Assembly: GCA_027056525.1 (NCBI GenBank)
Contig: JALUKO010000069.1
Span: 1-14,700, forward strand
Direction of reading: 5' to 3'
DNA: 14,700 nucleotides
Origin: Helicobacteraceae bacterium
Lineage (GTDB): Bacteria > Campylobacterota > Campylobacteria > Campylobacterales > Sulfurimonadaceae
Position 1 is the stretch's first letter. Each line of letters opens with the position of its first letter. Both the position numbers and the translations under genes were made by a program. The notes below the pieces were generated by a model. That model did not search any database, had not been told where the DNA came from, and saw nothing but the letters and a program-made list of their open reading frames with translations. Shown here one piece after another: positions 1 through 7,536 of this stretch.

Positions 1-440
1 GTTACAAAAAAGTACTACTGGGCGCAATCTTGTTATTTTCTATAGCCAGCCTTCAGGCATCTCAAGCAAACGGCATGGGGAGCAAGGGAAAATTTTCACC
101 TTTTTTAATAAACTCCAACAAGATGCCGCATATGACAAAGTTACTGAAAATGAATTGGCAAAACAAGGTGTTAAACCTCTCTGCACAACAAAAAGAACCT
201 CTCTTGGAGATCAGAAAAAGAACGATGAAAGCGGTCATGGAACTTGCCCCTCAAGTAAAAAAACTTGAACACGAGATAGAGCGTCTAACGATGCAGAGAG
301 AATCGGTCAAAGCTATATCGGAGATGCTCGATCAGTTAGCACAACTCAAAGCAGAGGCAAGCAAAGTGCATGTAAGATGTATTCATGATACACTCTCTGT
401 ATTGGAACCGAAACAGGTGGATTTTCTTCTAAAAAAATGA
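1..440 (+). CDS. Spy/CpxP-like periplasmic helical protein, 5' end cut off by the window
   Basis: The reading frame is open from base 3 and begins YKKVLLGAILLFSIASLQA, a lysine-rich start followed by a hydrophobic core and an Ala-x-Ala type cleavage site (ASQA before NG). This is a signal peptide, and the true start codon lies only a codon or so left of the window; an internal TTG at base 30 would destroy the signal. The mature part, about 123 residues, is helical and highly charged. It contains LSAQQ and, about 70 residues later, LEPKQ, resembling the paired LTxxQ motifs of Spy/CpxP periplasmic chaperones. Members of that family bind misfolded proteins or metals under envelope stress, often next to two-component genes, but the upstream neighbour is not visible. 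Family membership is inferred from motif spacing and helical character only. A generic secreted helical protein is the alternative. Confidence 0.6.
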   Translation, partial: YKKVLLGAILLFSIASLQASQANGMGSKGKFSPFLINSNKMPHMTKLLKMNWQNKVLNLSAQQKEPLLEIRKRTMKAVMELAPQVKKLEHEIERLTMQRESVKAISEMLDQLAQLKAEASKVHVRCIHDTLSVLEPKQVDFLLKK

Positions 441-495
441 TTTTTGTTTGATAATAAGTTTATAAAAAAGTGATATCTTAATAAACTGTTAAGTT

Positions 496-509
496 TGTTA
501 GTGCTAACA
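496..509. promoter_or_regulatory. Inverted repeat upstream of the cetB-like gene, possible operator
   Basis: TGTTAG and CTAACA flank a TG dinucleotide, giving 6-base arms about 35 bases before the cetB-like start codon. The 103-base gap around it (441-543) is AT-rich and must hold the promoter for the two taxis genes, but I see no convincing -10/-35 pair. An operator or a weak hairpin are both possible. Function is inference only. Confidence 0.25.
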
Positions 510-543
510 TGCACATAACGCTATGACAATTAAGAGACAAATT

Positions 544-927
544 ATGAAAGAATATATACTTAAAGATGATGATTTTTTAGTATCACAAACTGACAAAAAC
601 GGCAATATACTTTTTGCAAATGATGACTTCTGTGAGGTTGCCGGTTATACTTTAGAAGAATTGGTCGGCAAGCCGCACAACATCGTTCGCCACCCGGATA
701 TGCCAAAAGCGGCATTTAAAGATCTCTGGGAAACTATAAAAAGTAACAAAATATGGAACGGTTATGTCAAAAATGCTACAAAAGATGGTGGTTTTTATTG
801 GGTTTATGCTACAGTATATCCAATTTTTGATAAAGTACGAAATGTACAAACCTACCTCTCATGCAGGCGAAGGCCATCAAAGCAAGAGGTTGCAGACGCA
901 GAAAAACTATATAAAACATTGAGTTGA
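544..927 (+). CDS. cetB: Soluble Aer-type PAS sensor protein, CetB-like energy taxis sensor
   Basis: This 127-residue protein is essentially one PAS domain. It shows the Aer signature in order: NDDF (26-29), GYTLEELVGKPHNIVRHPDMP (start about 34), an LW at 61-62, W71 and YWV (85-87). In E. coli Aer the matching Arg-His-x-Asp segment and a Trp help hold FAD. In Campylobacter jejuni the stand-alone PAS protein CetB works with the membrane protein CetA in energy taxis. The next gene here is a receptor lacking a sensor domain, which supports the same pairing. I chose the ATG at 544 because AGAG lies 7-8 bases before it; the ATG at 523 has no visible ribosome site and would add only a non-conserved tail. 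The flavin cofactor is inferred from motifs. There is no membrane segment, so it should act in the cytoplasm against the receptor. Confidence 0.8.
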   Translation: MKEYILKDDDFLVSQTDKNGNILFANDDFCEVAGYTLEELVGKPHNIVRHPDMPKAAFKDLWETIKSNKIWNGYVKNATKDGGFYWVYATVYPIFDKVRNVQTYLSCRRRPSKQEVADAEKLYKTLS

Positions 928-935
928 GGAAGACT

Positions 936-2057
936 ATGAATCTTACACAAAAAAACATTCTATTGTCTGTTGTATTTTTAATTTTATTAATCTCCCTGTT
1001 TTTAAGCCAGTCTATGATCGTTCATGCTGCACTTGTAGTGATCACTTTTGTCATAACACTTGTCTTAATGCTTAAAGAGTCTTCAAGTGCATCCAAAGAT
1101 ATCACCAAAATCATCCAAGAACTTGAAGAGCTTTTGGACTTTAAAAGAAATAAAGTTGAAATTGACGAATCGACCAATGATTACTTGCAAGAAAGCATAA
1201 ACAACATCATTAAAAAGTATGAACATATAGTTCTGACCGACACAAGAGTTGCGGGTGAGATGGTCCTTATTGCCGACAAAGTTTCAAAAGGTAATTTCTC
1301 AGCGCGCATTGATGCTGATTCCAAAACACCTTATGTTCATGTTTTGCGAAACTCAATGAACAATATGCTTGATAACTCCGAAAAAAATCTTGATAACGCT
1401 ATATCAACGTTACAAAATTTTTCAAAAGGCTCATTTCAATCTAGAAGTGATATCAGCATAGAGGGAAAAATGGCCGATCTTCTTGAAAATATCAACGCTC
1501 TTGGTCAATCTCTTCAAAATATGGAAAAAGAAAACCTTGCAAGCCAAAATCAAATTCTGGAATCTTCCACCCATCTTAACAAAACGATAGCAGAAATCAC
1601 AGACACAACTATTATAGAACTGAAAAATATGATCCAAACTACTGTAGATAGAATTCATAATGTATCTGAGAAAGAAAATGCAATGGTTGAAAACCTTCAA
1701 ACACTTGTAGCAAACGCAAATGAGACCAAGGCTATTTTAGAAACTATTGGTGATATTGCAGATCAAACAAATCTCTTAGCCTTAAATGCAGCTATAGAAG
1801 CGGCACGTGCCGGTGAGCATGGACGTGGATTTGCCGTTGTTGCGGATGAAGTAAGAAAACTAGCTGAACGTACACAAAAAAGCTTAGCTGAAACAGCAGC
1901 GACTACAAACGTGCTGATCCAGTCTATTTCCGACTCATCAGAAGCACTCAATGCCAACGCAGAAGATGTCAATGATGTGTCTTCTGAGATCAATACCATC
2001 AGTGAAAAGATGGATGAGATCATCGAAGTACTCAATAAACTTACAAAAATAGCGTAA
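936..2057 (+). CDS. cetA: Membrane chemoreceptor without periplasmic sensor, CetA-like
   Basis: This 373-residue receptor starts with two adjacent membrane segments (about 8-25 and 28-47) separated by only a few residues, so it has no periplasmic ligand domain. Two HAMP-like stretches follow, with KVSKGNFSARI near 115-125 and NFSKGSFQSR near 161-170. The C-terminal half is a methyl-accepting signalling domain with the conserved hairpin tip EAARAGEHGRGFAVVADE (288-305), which contacts CheW and CheA. The protein ends soon after the return helix with no CheR-binding pentapeptide. Start at ATG 936 is preceded by GAGGAAG, a strong ribosome site; an earlier TTG at 924 lacks one. It begins 8 bases after the PAS gene, so the two are almost certainly co-transcribed. 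By analogy with CetA/CetB, the PAS protein supplies the redox signal and this protein passes it to the Che pathway. Confidence 0.85.
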   Translation: MNLTQKNILLSVVFLILLISLFLSQSMIVHAALVVITFVITLVLMLKESSSASKDITKIIQELEELLDFKRNKVEIDESTNDYLQESINNIIKKYEHIVLTDTRVAGEMVLIADKVSKGNFSARIDADSKTPYVHVLRNSMNNMLDNSEKNLDNAISTLQNFSKGSFQSRSDISIEGKMADLLENINALGQSLQNMEKENLASQNQILESSTHLNKTIAEITDTTIIELKNMIQTTVDRIHNVSEKENAMVENLQTLVANANETKAILETIGDIADQTNLLALNAAIEAARAGEHGRGFAVVADEVRKLAERTQKSLAETAATTNVLIQSISDSSEALNANAEDVNDVSSEINTISEKMDEIIEVLNKLTKIA

Positions 2058-2081
2058 CATAAATACTTCGAGAGGGTAGTG

Positions 2082-3137
2082 ATGCTGTTATATATACACA
2101 TACCCTTTTGCGATTCTAAATGTTCCTACTGTGCTTTTAACTCCTATGTAGACAAGTTTCACCTCAAAGAGCAGTATATGCAAGCTCTTTGCACACAGCT
2201 TGCGTTTGAGCTTCAAAGGTTTCAAGTACAAAACAGATCGATAGAAACACTTTTTATCGGGGGAGGTACACCATCTACTGTTTCAGCTGAACTTTACGCG
2301 CCCATTTTTAAGCTCTTAGCACCCTACTTGGACAAAAATATAGAGATAACCAGTGAAGCCAATCCAAACAGTGCAACACTAAAATGGCTTCAAATGATGC
2401 GCCAGCTCGGGGTTAACCGTATCAGTTTTGGAACACAAAGTTTTAATGAAAAAAAATTAAAACTTCTAAATAGAGCACATAGCAGTGATGATGCCAAAAA
2501 TGCTGTTATAAATGCAAAAAAAGCAGGCTTTAAAAATATCTCACTCGATCTTATCTATGCCACGATAAATGATACAAAAGAGCTTCTTGAAAAAGATCTT
2601 CAAATCGCTTTTTCCCTTCCCATAAATCATCTGAGTGCCTATGCACTCACCATAGAAGAAGGCACTCCTTTTGCCACAAAACCACAAATGTCACAAGAGT
2701 CACTTGAATTGACCTCATGGTTGTTTCACGCTATAGAACTACACGGTTTTAAACAATACGAAATAAGCAACTTCGGCTCATATCAAAGTCAGCATAACCT
2801 TGGTTACTGGAAGTATAAAGACTATATCGGCTTGGGCAGCGGAGCAGTCGGAAAACTCAACGACACAAGATTCTACCCGACATCTGATATTGAAGCGTAC
2901 ATTCAAAACCCTCTCAATATATCTCAAGAGTATCTAAGCCATGAAGATATAAAAATTGAAAAGATCTTCTTAGGTTTTCGATCAGTTCTGGGAGTAAAGC
3001 TCAATATACTTAGCGAAACGGAACTACAAAGAGCAAAAATTTTACTCGATGAAAACAAGCTTGTTCAAAAAGGAAACACTTTATATAACCCTGATTATCT
3101 TTTGGCAGATGAGATTACATTATTTTTAAGCTCTTGA
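2082..3137 (+). CDS. hemW: HemW, radical-SAM heme chaperone (HemN-like family)
   Basis: The 351-residue protein opens with YIHIPFCDSKCSYCAFNSY. C10, C14 and C17 form the CxxxCxxC cluster site that binds the 4Fe-4S/SAM centre. Further family marks are GGGTPS (60-65), ISFGTQSF (114-121), IEEGTPF (191-197), YEISNFG (226-232), HNLGYW (238-243) and GLGSGA (250-255). The residue two after the third Cys is Phe, not the Cys of true coproporphyrinogen dehydrogenase HemN, and the protein is shorter than HemN. Both facts favour HemW, which binds heme and hands it to respiratory enzymes. I chose the ATG at 2082 because GAGGG lies 5 bases ahead; the GTG just before it is too close. It follows the receptor gene by 24 bases, so it may share its transcript, although the functions are unrelated. 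Confidence 0.88.
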   Translation: MLLYIHIPFCDSKCSYCAFNSYVDKFHLKEQYMQALCTQLAFELQRFQVQNRSIETLFIGGGTPSTVSAELYAPIFKLLAPYLDKNIEITSEANPNSATLKWLQMMRQLGVNRISFGTQSFNEKKLKLLNRAHSSDDAKNAVINAKKAGFKNISLDLIYATINDTKELLEKDLQIAFSLPINHLSAYALTIEEGTPFATKPQMSQESLELTSWLFHAIELHGFKQYEISNFGSYQSQHNLGYWKYKDYIGLGSGAVGKLNDTRFYPTSDIEAYIQNPLNISQEYLSHEDIKIEKIFLGFRSVLGVKLNILSETELQRAKILLDENKLVQKGNTLYNPDYLLADEITLFLSS

Positions 3138-3160
3138 AGATTTTTTAATCATTGTTTAGC

Positions 3161-3183
3161 TAAAATCTTGAACTTACTATAAT
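3161..3183 (+). promoter_or_regulatory. Candidate promoter -10 elements for tatB-tatC-queA
   Basis: Two -10-like hexamers lie in the 58-base gap before tatB: TAAAAT at 3161-3166 and TATAAT at 3178-3183. The second is the better match, but a start point about 7 bases downstream would leave the GAAGG ribosome site (3185-3189) outside the message, so the first is more consistent with translation. No good -35 is seen. Confidence 0.3.
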
Positions 3184-3195
3184 TGAAGGTTTTTC

Positions 3196-3612
3196 ATGTT
3201 TGGTTTAGGTTTTACTGAAATAATTATTATTGCTATTATTGCCATACTCTTTTTAGGCCCAGATAAACTTCCCACAGCCATGGTCGATGTCGCCAAGTTT
3301 TTTAGAAGCGTTAAAAAAACCATTGGCACGGTCAAGGATTCTATAGAAGAAGAGATGCATGTCTCAGAGATGAAACAAGAAGCACTCGCTTACAAAAAAG
3401 AGCTTTTAAGTGCCAGTGAAGAACTGAACAAGGCTACCGACATGACACAGGTTGGTGCACAGCTCACAAACCTGAGTGATGATATCTTAGGTGATGAGAC
3501 AGAACCAAAAAAAGATTCACCAAAAGCACCCACACAACCTGAAAGAGTTACTTTTGAGAAAAAATCAATGCAAGAAAAAATAAATAAAAAAGAAGATACT
3601 GCTGATGTTTGA
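3196..3612 (+). CDS. tatB: TatB, Sec-independent twin-arginine translocase subunit
   Basis: This 138-residue protein has the TatA/TatB architecture: one short N-terminal membrane segment (about 6-20), a GPDKLP hinge (21-26), an amphipathic helix, then a long charged tail rich in Glu and Lys. Glu8 in GFTEI is the position typical of TatB; TatA usually has Gln there. The length, well above the 60-90 residues common for TatA, and the adjacent tatC also favour TatB. With TatC it forms the receptor that recognises twin-arginine signal peptides of folded, often cofactor-bearing proteins such as respiratory dehydrogenases. ATG at 3196 has GAAGG 6 bases ahead. The stop overlaps the tatC start by 8 bases, suggesting coupled translation. 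No separate tatA is in the window and is presumably elsewhere. Confidence 0.88.
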   Translation: MFGLGFTEIIIIAIIAILFLGPDKLPTAMVDVAKFFRSVKKTIGTVKDSIEEEMHVSEMKQEALAYKKELLSASEELNKATDMTQVGAQLTNLSDDILGDETEPKKDSPKAPTQPERVTFEKKSMQEKINKKEDTADV

Positions 3613-4423
3613 TGATCTAAGACCCCATTTAATAGAGCTGAGAAAAAGACTCGGCATCTCTGTTGCAAGTCTGATTGTTATGTTTTTTGTTATGTTTTAT
3701 TTCCATGAGCCATTACTTGAGTGGATGATTGAACCACTCAATACTGCACTTATAGAAGTTGGTAAAAAGTCACTTCATGCAGCTGATGGTATGGTAACAA
3801 CGAGTCAAGTTGGCGGCGCCTTTTTTGTTGCACTTAAAGTTGCTTTTTTTGCGGCTATTTTAGCTGCACTACCTATCATACTTTCACAAATATGGATGTT
3901 CATAGCTCCTGGTTTATATGCTAGTGAAAAAAAGATGATCATCCCATTTATAATTGGTGGAACAACAATGTTTGTCATCGGAGTGATGTTTGCTTATTAC
4001 ATAGTGACCCCGTTTGGATTTGACTTTTTGATCACCTTTGGTAGTTTCAGGTTCACACCCCTTATCAATATAGAGGACTATGTAGGATTTTTTACAAAAA
4101 TTATGTTTGGTTTTGGTTTAGCTTTTGAGCTTCCCATTTTTGCATACTTTTTAGCACTACTTGGTCTTGTTGATGACAGACAGATGAAAGACTTTTTCAA
4201 GTATGCCATCGTACTTATCTTTATAGTTGCAGCACTTTTAACACCACCTGATGTACTTACTCAACTGCTTATGGCGGGTCCGCTTATCATACTTTATGGG
4301 ATCTCTATCATCATAGTAAAGATTGTAAATCCCGCTTCCCAAGAAGATGATGCCGAAAGTGAGAATAAAGATGAAGAAGATCTTCCTGCAAAGAGTACTA
4401 ATATAGAGAAAAAAAGTGAGTAG
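3605..4423 (+). CDS. tatC: TatC, twin-arginine translocase membrane subunit
   Basis: The 272-residue protein has about six membrane segments and the conserved TatC landmarks. HLIELRKRL (8-16) is the cytoplasmic N-terminal helix. QIWMFIAPGLYASEKK (95-110) is the first cytoplasmic loop that docks signal peptides. FELP (174-177) carries the buried glutamate, and LTPPD (212-216) follows in the last part. The C-terminal 30 residues are acidic and lysine-rich and lie outside the core fold. The protein works in the inner membrane with TatB as signal-peptide receptor and recruits TatA for pore formation. The ATG lies inside the last codons of tatB, and its own stop overlaps the queA start, giving a tight three-gene unit. 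Confidence 0.95.
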   Translation: MFDDLRPHLIELRKRLGISVASLIVMFFVMFYFHEPLLEWMIEPLNTALIEVGKKSLHAADGMVTTSQVGGAFFVALKVAFFAAILAALPIILSQIWMFIAPGLYASEKKMIIPFIIGGTTMFVIGVMFAYYIVTPFGFDFLITFGSFRFTPLINIEDYVGFFTKIMFGFGLAFELPIFAYFLALLGLVDDRQMKDFFKYAIVLIFIVAALLTPPDVLTQLLMAGPLIILYGISIIIVKIVNPASQEDDAESENKDEEDLPAKSTNIEKKSE

Positions 4424-5444
4424 CAAAGAGTTACTCACCTCCAGTTACGACTTTGATCTTCCTCAGGATCTTATAGCCCTGCACCCTGCCAACCCAAGAG
4501 ATCATGCAAAACTTCTTGTGTATGACAGAGCCACCGACACGATCACACACACCTTTTTTTATGATCTTGAGAACTATCTTCCAAAAGATGTTGCACTTAT
4601 ATTTAACGATACCAAAGTGATCAAAGCCAGACTTTATGGAATCAAACAAAGTGGTGGCAAAATAGAGTTGCTCATCAACAAAGCACTCAATGCCTATGAT
4701 GTTCATGTCTATATACGTGGAAAAGTGAAACCTTCTACGCTTATATTTTTCACCGAAGCACTCCAAGCCAAGGTGATAAAACTCAACGAGGACGGCAGTC
4801 GTGTTGTCAACTTTTTTCACAACAAAGAGAAACTAAGATTTGAAGATATACTGCCAATCATTGATGCAATCGGTCATATCCCTCTTCCCCCTTATATACA
4901 AAGAGACGACAACAAAGAAGATGAGAGTGAATACCAAAGTGTTTTTGCCAAAAAAGAGGGTGCTGTAGCAGCTCCTACAGCCTCTTTACATTTTACCCAA
5001 GCACAACACGAAAGAGTATGCAAAAAACATAAACATGCGTATGTTACTTTGCATGTTGGAAGTGGTACCTTTAAACCTGTAGAGGCTGAAATCATCACTG
5101 AGCATCCTATGCATTCTGAGTACTACAACATCTCCGAGGAAGCCAAGCATCTACTTGATTCTGATCTAAAGATATTGAGTATAGGAACAACTTCCACGCG
5201 CACTATAGAGTACTATGCACGACATAGAGAAAAAACACGTGGAGAGGCAAACCTGTTTTTACATCCACACAACAAGCCATTGCGGGTCAACCATCTTTTG
5301 ACAAACTTTCACCTACCAAAGTCAACACTTCTTATGCTTGTTGCATCATTTGCTGGGCTTAAAAAAACACAAGAGCTTTACACAGAAGCTATAAAGAACA
5401 AATACCGCTTCTATTCTTATGGCGATGCAATGCTCATTTTATAG
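4416..5444 (+). CDS. queA: QueA, S-adenosylmethionine:tRNA ribosyltransferase-isomerase
   Basis: QueA moves the ribosyl group of AdoMet onto 7-aminomethyl-7-deazaguanine at the wobble base of tRNAs with GUN anticodons, making epoxyqueuosine. The 342-residue protein matches the family throughout: DLIALHPANPRDHAKLLVYD (start residue 18), NDTKVIKARL (64-73), GGKIELL (80-86), the GAVAAPTASLHF segment (around 187), HVGSGTFKPV, GTTSTRTIE and, near the end, TNFHLPKSTLLML. Length is normal for the family. The start is a GTG at 4416 inside the tatC stop region (8-base overlap); the sequence just upstream, ATAGAGAAA, is only a weak ribosome site, so translation may depend on tatC. Coupling of Tat and queuosine genes has no obvious functional reason and looks like operon packing. 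It ends one base from the convergent FIST gene. Confidence 0.95.
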   Translation: MSSKELLTSSYDFDLPQDLIALHPANPRDHAKLLVYDRATDTITHTFFYDLENYLPKDVALIFNDTKVIKARLYGIKQSGGKIELLINKALNAYDVHVYIRGKVKPSTLIFFTEALQAKVIKLNEDGSRVVNFFHNKEKLRFEDILPIIDAIGHIPLPPYIQRDDNKEDESEYQSVFAKKEGAVAAPTASLHFTQAQHERVCKKHKHAYVTLHVGSGTFKPVEAEIITEHPMHSEYYNISEEAKHLLDSDLKILSIGTTSTRTIEYYARHREKTRGEANLFLHPHNKPLRVNHLLTNFHLPKSTLLMLVASFAGLKKTQELYTEAIKNKYRFYSYGDAMLIL

Positions 5445-5445
5445 A

Positions 5446-7500
5446 TCAACGTATCTCGAACCTGTTTCTTCCGTTCTCTTTAGCTTTATAGAGTGCTTCA
5501 TCAGCACGCTGAATAAGTGAATTTGTATCATCTCCATGGTTGTAAACAGTCAAACCAAAAGACAAGGTAAGTGATCCTATCTCGCTAAAGGAGCACGCTT
5601 TGATCGCTTTTTGAAGTTTTTGCGTTAAGATTTGTATATTTTTCAAATCAGATCTGTTGGTAATGATAACAAACTCTTCACCACCCCATCGAGCAAGAAA
5701 GTCATCATCACGTATGCTGGAAGTAAGACAGTTTGCCAACTCTTGTAAGACCTTATCCCCGATGCTGTGACCATATGTATCGTTGATATCTTTAAAATTA
5801 TCTATATCAAGTAAAATAAATCCAAACAGATAGTCATAACGCCCCGCTGATTTAATTTTTGAGTGAAGTTTATTATCAAAGGCTGCACGATTATAAAGTC
5901 CTGTCAAGGTATCATGTGTTGAAGAGAATTCTAACTTCTTTTTCTCTGTTACATCTTCTCTGTAAGCACTATAACCTATTTTATCTCCGTTTTCATCATA
6001 CAACGAGTCTATAGTTGTTTTCACCCAATAGTAACTTCCATCCGCTTTTTTGTTCTTTATTTCACCGACAAACTGTTGGCTATTATTGAGCTTATCCCAC
6101 ATCTCATCATAAAAACTATCGGGAGTATCGGGATGTCTAAAAATATTATGATTAACACCGATGAGTTTCTCTCTTGGTATCCCGGTAAATTCTACATATG
6201 ACTTGGACACTGAAGTTATAACTCCATTAAGATCAGAAGTAGTATAAAGTAGCGTATTAAAAATCATATCATTGAGTCTGTCAAGCTCTTTATTTTTATA
6301 TCGCAGTTCTTTGCTTGTAACATTGGTTAAATGAGTAAGCGCTTTGAGTATACGGTTGGTGTTATCTTTATAGCTATTCGTATATGTTTTTTTATTGAGC
6401 GTTTTTGACTCACTGAGCAATAAAACCGTTGTGGTAAGGTTAAGCAGTTCATTCATCTTTGAGGAGTGCAAATACTCACCATATGTAAAAAATCCAGCAC
6501 TTGGAGCAAGCGTGTTAAGCATAGAAAATTCATTTTCCAATGCTTTGCCCATCAATGTTTTTCTTGCACTACATGAGTATATAAATAAAGCCTCTGCCGG
6601 ATAGTTTTGAAGCTTGTTGTAGTTGCTGCTCAACGAGCTTTGCATATCCTCTATACTACCATACGCAAACTGTACAGCTTCGCCTTCATACAAGTTCGCA
6701 CTAAAAAGAAATGAGCTATCTTGCAAAACACTGATGGGTGTGCGTGCTACTTTTGTGCCATTTCTGCAAGTTAACAAGGGAAATTCATAACTTGTGCGAG
6801 GAATACCTTCTGCGATATCTTCACCAAGATATTTTTTATATATATCCTTAATCGGTTTGCCATCTATCTCACTTACCACATTGCCCTTTGCTTTTGTGAT
6901 GATCATTTTTTTACCTATAGGGTTCCAGTTAAACATAGACTCACTCTTGGCTATCAAGCTCTCCCCACTCAATGATGCAACAACACAGGCATTTTCCAAA
7001 CAAAAAGAGTCATTGAAAACAAAGGTTTTTTCAAACATTATATTATCTGCAGCTCGTCCACCGGCAATAATCATATCGCTTTTGATATTTGCAAAAACAT
7101 TTAAAAGCTCTTGTGCATTGCTTGTGAGTCCGTCACTAAAAACTATAAGTGCTTTTGTTTGATCATTAACAATCTTTGCAATCTCATTTTCAAGATTATG
7201 CGGATCTTCCAGATTTACTATGCATGATTGTACCTTACTCGTATCAAAAACACTAAAGGAGATCAGCACCTCATTTTCATACATCTTACCTTCATATATT
7301 TCACCACTTGTACTAGTCCCTATCACCAATGCACTTGGAAGTTGCTTTTTAATGTATGAAGATATACTAAGAGCGACACGGGTATCAATGATTCCACAAA
7401 ATACCTGCACCAATATATTTTGAGATTTTTTTAGCCCGTTTAGCTCTATAAAATTTTGTAATTGTTCTTCGTTATTATACAAAACATTGAAAACTCTCAC
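5446..7500 (-). CDS. FIST-PAS-GGDEF protein, sensory diguanylate cyclase
   Basis: This 684-residue protein has no membrane segment and three parts. Residues about 30-365 look like a FIST sensory domain: an N-terminal half with TSTSGEI (62-68) and FSDG (121-124), and a C-terminal half ending FFTYGE (337-342). FIST domains are proposed to bind small ligands such as amino acids. Residues about 415-518 are a PAS domain with Aer-type HNIFRHPDTP (451-460), W468 and YYWV (490-493). Residues 525-684 are GGDEF with an intact GGEEF (606-610), LLDIDNFKDIND (563-574) and an RDDD inhibitory site (597-600) five residues before GGEEF. It should make c-di-GMP and be subject to product inhibition. The start is GTG at 7500 with AGG about 8 bases ahead. 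It probably has its own promoter just past dprA. The ligand and PAS cofactor are unknown; flavin is a guess from the shared motif. Confidence 0.88.
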   Translation of the reverse strand: MRVFNVLYNNEEQLQNFIELNGLKKSQNILVQVFCGIIDTRVALSISSYIKKQLPSALVIGTSTSGEIYEGKMYENEVLISFSVFDTSKVQSCIVNLEDPHNLENEIAKIVNDQTKALIVFSDGLTSNAQELLNVFANIKSDMIIAGGRAADNIMFEKTFVFNDSFCLENACVVASLSGESLIAKSESMFNWNPIGKKMIITKAKGNVVSEIDGKPIKDIYKKYLGEDIAEGIPRTSYEFPLLTCRNGTKVARTPISVLQDSSFLFSANLYEGEAVQFAYGSIEDMQSSLSSNYNKLQNYPAEALFIYSCSARKTLMGKALENEFSMLNTLAPSAGFFTYGEYLHSSKMNELLNLTTTVLLLSESKTLNKKTYTNSYKDNTNRILKALTHLTNVTSKELRYKNKELDRLNDMIFNTLLYTTSDLNGVITSVSKSYVEFTGIPREKLIGVNHNIFRHPDTPDSFYDEMWDKLNNSQQFVGEIKNKKADGSYYWVKTTIDSLYDENGDKIGYSAYREDVTEKKKLEFSSTHDTLTGLYNRAAFDNKLHSKIKSAGRYDYLFGFILLDIDNFKDINDTYGHSIGDKVLQELANCLTSSIRDDDFLARWGGEEFVIITNRSDLKNIQILTQKLQKAIKACSFSEIGSLTLSFGLTVYNHGDDTNSLIQRADEALYKAKENGRNRFEIR

Positions 7501-7528
7501 AAATCAACCTTTTTAGTTGTTTTTTTTC

Positions 7529-7534
7529 ATTATA
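7529..7534 (-). promoter_or_regulatory. Candidate -10 element for the FIST-PAS-GGDEF gene
   Basis: On the minus strand TATAAT (preceded by TG) lies about 29 bases before the GTG start, immediately after the dprA stop codon. The implied message would have a leader of about 22 bases that includes the AGGTTG ribosome site. There is no clear -35, which is common in this phylum. Confidence 0.5.
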
Positions 7535-7536
7535 CA

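Noticed and set aside
428..450. A-run/T-run after the Spy-like gene as an intrinsic terminator
   Set aside because: Only A-T pairs could form the stem, which is too weak to support a terminator call.
523..543. Earlier ATG start for the CetB-like protein
   Set aside because: There is no ribosome site ahead of it, and the seven extra residues lie outside the PAS domain; the ATG at 544 has AGAG at suitable spacing.
1763..2101. 112-residue minus-strand open frame opposite the chemoreceptor
   Set aside because: It is a shadow of the conserved receptor signalling domain, with no ribosome site and a low-complexity Ser/Ala composition.
4431..4820. 129-residue minus-strand open frame opposite queA
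   Set aside because: It is fully covered by conserved QueA motifs on the plus strand and has no ribosome site or context.
4962..4981. Inverted repeat GCTGTAG/CTACAGC inside queA
   Set aside because: It falls in codons of the strongly conserved GAVAAPTA segment, so protein constraint explains it; there is no U-run or operon boundary there.
6794..7162. 122-residue plus-strand open frame inside the FIST gene
   Set aside because: It lies opposite well-supported FIST coding sequence, and its residues show no recognisable fold or motif.
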